A stretch of DNA of 13,619 bases from Ochromonadaceae sp. CCMP2298 (lineage: Eukaryota; Sar; Synurophyceae; Ochromonadales; Ochromonadaceae). Numbering within the stretch: position 1 is the first letter of the stretch; the number at the start of each line of letters is the position of its first letter. A program made the translations under genes and the position numbers. The DNA lies in contig MU634282.1 in NCBI GenBank assembly GCA_026770595.1, positions 1 to 13,619 on the forward strand, written 5' to 3'. Positions 8,258-13,619 of the stretch are shown in pieces. The notes below the pieces were generated by a model, which saw nothing but the letters and a program-made list of their open reading frames with translations, searched no databases and was not told the DNA's origin.

Positions 8258-8536
8258 CACCCCCCTTAGTTCAAAAAAGTTCCCCTGAAGAGCCTCAAAC
8301 TTTTTTGCGCGAGCAAAACGCCTTCGGCTCTCTAAAACCCACAAAAATATGGAGAAATTGAAGGGGGATAAAATGGCTGTGGGAGGGAGGCAGAAAGTGA
8401 GGTAAGTTACCCGCGACGAGATGGGCGAAGTTGCCAGTTTTACACAACACTCTCGGAAATGAAAGTTGGCGATGCCCAACTGCAAAGTTAGCCGATCAAG
8501 ACGCCGTTTAATCACAACAACAAACAAGTCCTTGAT

Positions 8537-9064
8537 ATGAACACCCTCCCCGCCACCGGGCGCAAGTCCGTGCTTGACCTCGTCGACCCGCAGATGCTGA
8601 GCACTCTCGAAAAGTTGATTGCGAGATGGGCAAAGGAACAGAAGCAGAAAATGAAGGGCGAGGCGGTGCTGTGCCACAAGGAGGAGACCCTCGACGACCA
8701 GATAAAGCGGAGCGGTCTCAGCTCGATGGCGAGATGGGCGCAGAGGGCAGACCACGGCCTTCCTGCGCGAGCGCCCCGGCTTGGATTGGGGAGAAAGAGG
8801 GAGCGGGAGCAGGTGGAGGAGGCTCACGGCGGACCCACAGCGGACAGTACCAACACCAGTGCCTCATCGGACCCATTTCCCTCGCTGTCTAGTCCCCCAC
8901 ATCCTCCAGCGTCCCTGGCCCAGGAGGTGGCAGACCTGACCCTCAGCTCGGGCAAGAAGAACAACCCTACGCGTAAACGCAAAAGACGCTCAGAGAAGGA
9001 AAACGCACCTCGGGTCAACGTAATCGACCTCACGCACCTCGAAGCTCACATAATTGACCCATAG
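8537..9064 (+). CDS. Small basic protein with NLS-like cluster and SUMO-interacting-like motif
   Basis: This encodes 175 residues and I do not recognise the family. ATG 8537 is the first after an in-frame TAG at 8489-8491 and has G at -3. The N-terminal part (about residues 11-40) is charged and probably helical. A basic patch (GRKRERE, about 85-91) precedes a Ser/Pro/Thr-rich, probably disordered stretch (99-125). Near the C-terminus RKRKRR (146-151) looks like a nuclear localisation signal. It is followed by a KEN triplet (154-156) and VIDLT (162-166), which fits the hydrophobic core of SUMO-interacting motifs. A weaker copy, VADLT, lies at 131-135. A nuclear, SUMO-binding or regulated protein is an inference. 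The gene is divergent from the giant gene and convergent with POP1. Its stop codon lies in the first unit of a heptamer tandem. It could also be a chance ORF, but the motif grouping argues for a real gene. Confidence 0.5.
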   Translation: MNTLPATGRKSVLDLVDPQMLSTLEKLIARWAKEQKQKMKGEAVLCHKEETLDDQIKRSGLSSMARWAQRADHGLPARAPRLGLGRKREREQVEEAHGGPTADSTNTSASSDPFPSLSSPPHPPASLAQEVADLTLSSGKKNNPTRKRKRRSEKENAPRVNVIDLTHLEAHIIDP

Positions 9065-9150
9065 TTCATAGTTCATAGTTCATACTTCATAGTTCATGGT
9101 TTATAGTTCATGGTTCTTAGTTCATAAAACATAGTTTATAGTTCATAGTC
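9060..9150. repeat. Heptamer tandem repeat, CATAGTT, 13 units
   Basis: Thirteen consecutive 7-bp units follow CATAGTT; five match exactly and most others differ at one or two positions (for example CATGGTT and TATAGTT). The array starts on the last base of the final sense codon of the small gene and includes its TAG stop. It occupies about half of the 191-bp gap to the POP1 stop codon. The unit is not a known telomere motif. Confidence 0.9.
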
Positions 9151-9189
9151 TTCAGTTACGGGCTGCTTAGTAACAGCTAAAGCACACTA

Positions 9190-9221
9190 TTACATATGTA
9201 CATTTACCATTCATCATTACA
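9190..9221 (-). terminator. Two TGTAA elements downstream of POP1, candidate polyadenylation signals
   Basis: On the minus strand TGTAA occurs at 9217-9221 and 9190-9194, about 35 and 62 nt past the POP1 stop. TGTAA is the established poly(A) signal of green algae; if the organism is not green, these pentamers mean little. No AATAAA was seen in this gap. Confidence 0.2.
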
Positions 9222-9255
9222 CAGTCCGCACTTAGGTTGATCAAAAGCTGGGAGG

Positions 9256-12200
9256 CTAGGAGATCTGCACCAATGCGGGGCGCAGCCACTGCGAGCGGGG
9301 GTTGCGGAAGAGCACCAGTCGGTGCGCCTGGGGGTGCGGGTACAGCCCGAAGCTGCGCCGCATCAGCAGGTTCAGAGCAGGCAGCTGCACCAGCCCCAGC
9401 GCCCCCGCAGTCTGGTTGCAGTGCGGCGGCTGACCCGAGGTGACCACGCCGAGGAGGGGGCGACACACCGCGCCTGTGCCCCCGCCCATACCGCGGATGC
9501 GGACTCCTTGCCATTCCCTAGGCAGCAGCGGATCCACGAACTGCTCAGGAGTCGCTGGGTCCCCAGTCCCAGGAGCCGTCCCAGGTGCAGTCCCAGGTCC
9601 CGTCCAGCCGCTGATGACGCCAGCGTAGAACCCCCCCAGGTGCTGCTGCAGCTGCTGCCTCTGCCGCCCCAGCGCCTGCTGCTCCCTCTGCTCTCTCTGC
9701 TCCCGCTGCTCCCGCTGCTCCCATTTGTCCCCTTTCCGACCCCCGTCTCCGCCCTTGCCTCCACCCCCGCCCTTGCCTCCGCCCTTGCCCCCGTCCCCGT
9801 GCCTGTCCCTGTCGCGCCTACGCTGAAGGTTCTGCTTGTGCAGCAGGAAGCACACGAGGTCCTCAGCAGCGGGGGCCAGCAGCAGCGCGCCCTCCAGCAG
9901 GAGACCCCGGGACAGAGGCGTCAGACACACCGACAGCAGCACCAGCGCGGAGGGCGTGGGCAGACGGGGGATGTGAGGACTGCGCCAACACTCCCAGGCA
10001 GCCCACGCAGAAGCAAGGGAAGCAGGGGATGCGGGAGAGGTAGATGCAGGGGTGGGAGAGGTGGAGGTGGAGACTACGCCTCCCGACCGCGGCGCACACT
10101 CGCGTAGGAAGCGGTCGAAGTGTTCGCGAATGGGCGTCACATCCAGCTGCTCGTAAGCGGGGGGGCGAAAGTCTTTCAAATGCGCCTCGCCGCGCAGCAC
10201 GAGTATTGGCACCTCTGTTACCTCTGCCCCTGCTTCCTCTACCTCCTCTGCCCCTACTTCCTCTGCCCCTGCAAATGCCCCTTCCACATCTGCATCCTTT
10301 GCCGCATCTGTACCCCCCCCAGGCGCCATCCGCAGAAGCACCCCCAGCAGCCCAGCCTCTCCCCCACCGCCCCCATCGCCCTCTCCCCCCCCCCTGCCCC
10401 CCTGGAGCAGGCGCTTGCTGGGGGGCCTGCGCAGGTCCCTCGCCCAAGCCCTCCCTTGCCTCTGCTGCCAGTATTCCCGCCCTGCTGCGGTGTCTGGAAA
10501 GTCCCTCGGGAATGAGGGCAGACCTGACCGACACAGGAGGTAGTCCATCTCATCGGCGCCCACCGCCACCGCCCCCTGCTGCTGCTGTTGTTGTTGCTGC
10601 CCCTGCTGCGGCCCCTGTTGCTGCTGCTGCTGCTGCTGTCCCTTCCCCTGCTTCCCTTGCTTCCCCTGTTGCCTTAGATGCTGGGGGTGTGTACTGTCCG
10701 CGCTGGGTAGGACTGCGGGAGTTGGAGTGGGCGTGTGTGGGGGCCTCTGCAGTGCGAGGAAGACCGTGCAGACCCACTGGGCAGGCAGAAGCAGATCCCA
10801 CCCACTCGCCAGATCCGTCTCCGCCCCTACCCCCGCAGCCTCTCTACCGTCCCTGCGTATGAGCAGCAGCGGGAACAGGTCGGGCAAAGTGGCCCCGGAG
10901 CCGCCCGCCTCAGTCCCCCCCGGGAGCCCCGGGGGGAGTGGACTTCTGGGCGCCTGGAAGAGCAAATCCCAGGCAGCGAGGCGCTGGCGGCACTTGGCGG
11001 CGTTGATGGTGTGATCCTTCAGAAATTCAATTCGGGTCTGTTTCCCTGTCTGTGTCCCTGTGTGGGTCTGCAGCAGCGGCGAAGCCCAGACCTTGGGTGG
11101 ACGCACAGGCGGGGAACCAGGGAACCGGGTGAACGGGGCGGGTGTGGGGGCTGACTCAGAGGAGGTCGCAGCTGGGACCGTGAATCTGGGGTCCGGTGCA
11201 AACGCTGCCATTACCTCACCCCCCTTCCAGAACTTGCCCAGCACGCGGTTCAATTTTGCGTTGTTTGCGGCCTTTCCTCCTCTTGCGACGACAGCCAGCA
11301 GAGCGAGCACATCTGCGGGGTAGGAGCACGAGGCTGTGGGTGCTGTGGGTGCTGCTGTTGTGGGTGCTACTGCTGTAGCTGAGGATGAGGGAGGGCGCAG
11401 CAGGTGCAGCAGCACGGCGGCAGCTGCTGCAGCGCTGCCACGGATTCGCAGCCTGCTCAGCTCCTGAGGCACGAAGCCCAGCCGCACAGAGGGAAACTCC
11501 CGCCAATTCTGTCCCTGCTCCTGCCCCATTCCCTGCCCTATTCCCTGCGCCTCTGCCCCCTCTTCCCCCCCTCCCTCTTCTCCCTCCAGCATAACTGCTC
11601 GGCTCAGTTGGTCGAAGACTTGTCGGCGAATGGAGGGGTGGCAGCTCACACGCACCTCCGCCTGCGCCCCCGCACCTGCCTGCATGTTTCCCTGCCTCTG
11701 TCCCCGCCCCTCCCCAGCCCCAGTGACAGCCCCAGCCACAGGGGGCGCCAGGGGCAGCACGAGCAGCAGCACGGGGCCGATGCAGTGCTGCGGGAAGCAG
11801 TCCCTTGCATGCAGCAGCACCTCCCGCTCAAATACCGAGGGCGTCCCAGGTTCTCCTAAGTTACGCGCCCCCGAAAGGTTTAACTGCACGTGCACGGGGC
11901 TGCCTTCTGCGTCAGCCCGGTCTGCGTCTCCGTCCACACCCATATCAACTTCAGCACCTACGTCTGCCTCCACCTCTACCCCTGTCTCCGCCCTTGTCTC
12001 TGGGAATATGCTGAATTGCGGGTCTGTGAAAAGATGCAGCAGCCGCCCCAGCTCGTACGCCCGGCCCCGCAGCCGCATTCCCGTGTTCCCCCCGCCCCAA
12101 CTGCGCGCGCTGCTGCTGCCGACGCTACCACTACCTCCGCGGACAGTGTCCAGCACGTCTGCATGCGCTGTGAAGTAAGACACATCCTGAATCACGCACC

Positions 12201-12870
12201 GCCCACCCCCCGCCCCTGTCCCTGCCCCTTTCCTTGCCCCCTTCCCGTTCCCCGCCTGCCCCCCATTCCCCTCTCCTTCCCTCAGAGCGAGCAGGGATTC
12301 GATTGTTTTCAACCCACGGCCGCTGTGACTGCGGGGTACGAACCAGCCCCCGCACTCCCGCACCACCTCGAAGCGCTTGGCGTGCCACACGTGCGTACGC
12401 AGGCGCAGATTGGGCAGCGGGGCAGGGGTAGAGGGGTTGGGGGCAGGGGTAGCGCCAGCGGCTGCTGAGCGCGCTATGGCGTGTAGGCTGGGCGTATAGG
12501 CAAGCAGCCGTGCAGTGCGGCGCCTCTGCCTCCTGAACTGCGACCGCTCCCGCGATCTCCCCGCCCCATGCCGCAGCAGCGCCAGCGTCGCCTGCCCCTG
12601 TCCCTCCGCCCTGCTGGCGCACAGTCGGCGCCTGACTGCCAAGCTCATGCGGTAGCAGAGGAAACTGCGGTGCCGGTAGCGCACGCGCTTGTGCAGGTTT
12701 GATGGCGTCTGCGTCTGCGTCTGCGTCTCGGTATGCTTGCGTTTGCTCCCAGAGAGAGAGACTGCGGCCGCAGCCGCGCTGCCAGTCCGCTGTGAGGGCA
12801 GGGGGGCCAGCGCCTCAATATCTGCCCTGCGCGCATGGAGGAAGCCTGGAATGCCAATCGACTGGCTCAT
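9256..12870 (-). CDS. POP1: Ribonuclease P/MRP protein subunit POP1
   Basis: POP1 is the largest protein of RNase P (tRNA 5' leader removal) and RNase MRP (pre-rRNA processing), acting in nucleus and nucleolus. The 1,204-residue protein shows the family's blocks in order: N-terminal GIPGFLHARRADIEAL (6-21); RRRTARLLAYTPS (116-128); LRTHVWHAKRF (157-167), the hallmark THxWHAKR motif; DPRFTVP (560-566); SGWDLLLPAQWV (689-700) and FPRDFPDTAAGREYW (787-801), characteristic of the POPLD domain; and a C-terminal GVVTSG (1141-1146) with VLFRNPRSQWLRPALVQI (1186-1203). The start was placed at 12870 (A at -3) because similarity begins there; the frame stays open to an ATG at 13260, adding 130 residues of AT-richer, family-unlike sequence. 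It exceeds yeast (about 875) and human (about 1,024) POP1 because Gly/Lys, polyQ, Glu/Gly and EQR low-complexity inserts separate the blocks. No intron is needed. Confidence 0.93.
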   Translation of the reverse strand: MSQSIGIPGFLHARRADIEALAPLPSQRTGSAAAAAVSLSGSKRKHTETQTQTQTPSNLHKRVRYRHRSFLCYRMSLAVRRRLCASRAEGQGQATLALLRHGAGRSRERSQFRRQRRRTARLLAYTPSLHAIARSAAAGATPAPNPSTPAPLPNLRLRTHVWHAKRFEVVRECGGWFVPRSHSGRGLKTIESLLALREGEGNGGQAGNGKGARKGAGTGAGGGRCVIQDVSYFTAHADVLDTVRGGSGSVGSSSARSWGGGNTGMRLRGRAYELGRLLHLFTDPQFSIFPETRAETGVEVEADVGAEVDMGVDGDADRADAEGSPVHVQLNLSGARNLGEPGTPSVFEREVLLHARDCFPQHCIGPVLLLVLPLAPPVAGAVTGAGEGRGQRQGNMQAGAGAQAEVRVSCHPSIRRQVFDQLSRAVMLEGEEGGGEEGAEAQGIGQGMGQEQGQNWREFPSVRLGFVPQELSRLRIRGSAAAAAAVLLHLLRPPSSSATAVAPTTAAPTAPTASCSYPADVLALLAVVARGGKAANNAKLNRVLGKFWKGGEVMAAFAPDPRFTVPAATSSESAPTPAPFTRFPGSPPVRPPKVWASPLLQTHTGTQTGKQTRIEFLKDHTINAAKCRQRLAAWDLLFQAPRSPLPPGLPGGTEAGGSGATLPDLFPLLLIRRDGREAAGVGAETDLASGWDLLLPAQWVCTVFLALQRPPHTPTPTPAVLPSADSTHPQHLRQQGKQGKQGKGQQQQQQQQGPQQGQQQQQQQQGAVAVGADEMDYLLCRSGLPSFPRDFPDTAAGREYWQQRQGRAWARDLRRPPSKRLLQGGRGGGEGDGGGGGEAGLLGVLLRMAPGGGTDAAKDADVEGAFAGAEEVGAEEVEEAGAEVTEVPILVLRGEAHLKDFRPPAYEQLDVTPIREHFDRFLRECAPRSGGVVSTSTSPTPASTSPASPASLASAWAAWECWRSPHIPRLPTPSALVLLSVCLTPLSRGLLLEGALLLAPAAEDLVCFLLHKQNLQRRRDRDRHGDGGKGGGKGGGGGKGGDGGRKGDKWEQREQREQREQREQQALGRQRQQLQQHLGGFYAGVISGWTGPGTAPGTAPGTGDPATPEQFVDPLLPREWQGVRIRGMGGGTGAVCRPLLGVVTSGQPPHCNQTAGALGLVQLPALNLLMRRSFGLYPHPQAHRLVLFRNPRSQWLRPALVQIS
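10576..10638 (-). repeat. Polyglutamine-coding tract in POP1
   Basis: Minus-strand CAG/CAA codons give a run of eight Gln, a GPQQG break and a second run of eight Gln (residues 745-765 from the 12870 start). It lies between the GWDLLLP and FPRDFPDT blocks of the POPLD domain. Mixed CAA and CAG codons in the first run point to some age and stability. Confidence 0.9.
12705..12728 (-). repeat. Hexanucleotide tandem in POP1, four copies
   Basis: GCGTCT (plus strand) is repeated four times without mismatch and encodes alternating Thr and Gln (TETQTQTQTP) after residue 45. It is one of several in-frame simple-sequence inserts in this gene. Confidence 0.9.
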
Positions 12871-13238
12871 TCTGACTCTCAGTGGGTGCGGACTCTCTCC
12901 AACTACTGCTGCTCTTACTGCCGCTGCTAGCGCTGCACCTTGGCTGCCTCGCGGTCTGCACGCCCACTCGACCAGCACGCCGCTACTCCACAACGGGCCT
13001 TTGGAATGACCCTCGGCGCGTCGACGCTGCAGCTTGTAGCTGGAGGAGACCAATGGAATCCAATCCAGGGCAGTCTCCCAAAAACGGGTAAGGCTGGGTT
13101 TCTGCATTTTGCCCCTCATTCTTAGAGTAAAAATAACCATTCCCCCAAATCTTTGCGTAAAAAAAACCGAAAAACACGAGAAAATGTACAGTAACTGCTC
13201 CACTGCTCCAGTGTGGACCTGCTTGATGATGTGAGGGG
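12871..13238. other. POP1 upstream region, probable 5' UTR and promoter
   Basis: The POP1 frame stays open here but the translation resembles no part of the family. The DNA becomes AT-richer from about 13090 to 13200, with A-runs at 13117-13126 and 13159-13167. The simplest reading is 5' untranslated sequence and promoter, possibly shared with the plus-strand frame to the right. An N-terminal extension starting at an ATG near 13107 or at 13260 cannot be excluded. I see no defined promoter motif. Confidence 0.5.
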
Positions 13239-13619
13239 TAGATCTTCCCCAACCAGGCACTCCATACGAGCGTGGCGGCGTCGGCGCCTATCGCGTGTCT
13301 CGTGTTGCGTGTTTCGTGTCTCGTGTCTCGTGTCGGGTGTGCCCTTGTCCTTCAACACCTTGACGCGAACCCCTTGGCATCGGACAGCTGTCTGATAACG
13401 GGCAACGGACATCGGACCCTTCCGTCGGTTAGAACACAGTACACAGAGCCTCTGTCGCGAGAGCTGATCGTTCTGATTGACAGTACCCCTGAACAAGCAG
13501 CCTTAGTTCTTAAGGAAGCAGCACCAGCACCAGCAGTACCAGCAGCACCAGCAGCACCAGCAGCACCAGCAGCACCAGCAGCACCAGCAGCACCAGCAGC
13601 ACCAGCAGCACCAGCAGCA
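13239..13619 (+). CDS. Possible partial gene or exon entering an Ala-Ala-Pro repeat (right edge)
   Basis: The frame whose codons start at 13239, 13242 and so on has no stop for 127 codons to the window end, after stops at 13224, 13227 and 13236. It contains no ATG, so translation would have to come from an upstream exon or a splice inside the region. A candidate acceptor is AG at 13482-13483, preceded by CTGAT-like branch sequences. The last part reads RELIVLIDSTPEQAALVLKE (about 13458-13517) and then AAPAPAVPAAP repeats. The other two plus frames are stopped just before the repeat (TAG 13504, TAA 13511). No family was recognised. It may be a chance open frame, since the segment also contains a simple heptamer tandem. 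Confidence 0.28.
13294..13335. repeat. Heptamer tandem repeat, CGTGTCT, six units
   Basis: Six consecutive 7-bp units follow CGTGTCT with one or two changes (CGTGTTG, CGTGTTT, CGTGTCG). A degenerate seventh unit, GGTGTGC, follows. The period equals that of the CATAGTT array at 9060-9150, but the sequence is unrelated. Confidence 0.85.
13518..13619 (+). repeat. 9-bp GCAGCACCA tandem reaching the window end
   Basis: After an imperfect lead-in (13518-13541), GCAGCACCA repeats eight times without mismatch (13542-13613), plus two-thirds of a unit to the last base. In the only long open plus frame it encodes Ala-Ala-Pro. Other readings are Gln-Gln-His or Ser-Ser-Thr. The perfect copies show recent expansion. 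The array probably continues, and the edge may coincide with an assembly difficulty. Confidence 0.95.

Larger units (their letters stand above)
7976..8536. other. Divergent intergenic region, candidate shared promoter
   Basis: About 560 bp separate the start of the giant gene (minus) from the start of the small plus-strand gene. The region is less GC-rich than either gene. It contains two inverted repeats, two pairs of direct repeats and one CCAAT pentamer on the minus strand (ATTGG at 8208-8212). I see no convincing TATA box. A minus-strand frame (8252-8827) crosses the region but resembles no family and overlaps the small gene. Confidence 0.6.

Noticed and set aside
8252-8827. Minus-strand ORF of 191 codons
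   Set aside because: It overlaps the plus-strand small gene, contains no recognisable domain or motif, and runs across the AT-richer intergenic stretch. The plus-strand alternative has coherent motifs.
9060-9150. Interstitial telomere repeat
   Set aside because: The unit CATAGTT differs from TTTAGGG, TTAGGG and related telomere units and is not G-rich on either strand.
9322-10862. Plus-strand ORFs of 261 and 272 codons (9322-10107, 10044-10862) and the others down to 12468
   Set aside because: They are antisense to POP1, whose conserved blocks are certain. Their Leu/Pro-rich translations mirror the Gly/Gln-rich inserts.
12200-12300. Splice acceptor on the plus strand (long pyrimidine tract ending in CAG)
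   Set aside because: The pyrimidine tract is the complement of a Gly/Glu/Lys-coding insert in POP1. No plus-strand gene is supported here.
13518-13619. CRISPR-like regular array
   Set aside because: The unit is 9 bp with no unique spacers between copies; it is a plain minisatellite in possible coding sequence.

Overview
The window is eukaryotic nuclear DNA, most likely from a GC-rich, gene-dense unicellular alga or protist. The firmest evidence is a 3.6-kb minus-strand gene (9256-12870) for POP1, the large protein subunit of RNase P/RNase MRP, which occurs only in eukaryotes. Genes are long, apparently intronless and tightly packed. Tri- and hexanucleotide expansions are common. The sequence alone does not fix the lineage; 'alga' is inferred from the style of the giant repeat protein and the genome compactness.

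Layout, left to right. Positions 1-7975 (minus strand) hold one uninterrupted reading frame of at least 2,658 codons. It runs off the left edge, so its C-terminus is not seen. The protein begins with a signal peptide, then two cysteine-rich PSI-like modules. After these come about 2,450 residues of Gly/Ser/Ala-rich repeats of about 14 residues, with alternating hydrophobic residues, as expected of a secreted or surface beta-solenoid. The repeats have a second level of order: a motif near [LV]VGxGxSGxGG recurs at alternating spacings of about 440 and 275 bp, a two-part unit of about 720 bp (240 residues).

Positions 7976-8536 form a divergent intergenic region with two inverted repeats and two pairs of short direct repeats. 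Positions 8537-9064 (plus strand) encode an unrecognised 175-residue basic protein with an NLS-like cluster and a VIDLT motif resembling a SUMO-interacting motif. Its stop codon lies inside a 13-unit heptamer tandem (9060-9150) that fills much of the short gap before the convergent 3' end of POP1.

POP1 keeps its recognisable conserved blocks but is swollen by low-complexity inserts (polyQ, Gly/Lys, EQR repeats). Upstream of it (12871 onward) lies an AT-richer, probably promoter-bearing stretch. At the right edge a plus-strand frame stays open from 13239 to the end of the window and reads into a GCAGCACCA (Ala-Ala-Pro) tandem; it may be a partial gene or exon.

No tRNA, rRNA, CRISPR array or transposase was recognised. 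The genes show no obvious joint pathway: one cell-surface or matrix giant, one probable nuclear small protein and one RNA-processing housekeeping gene.
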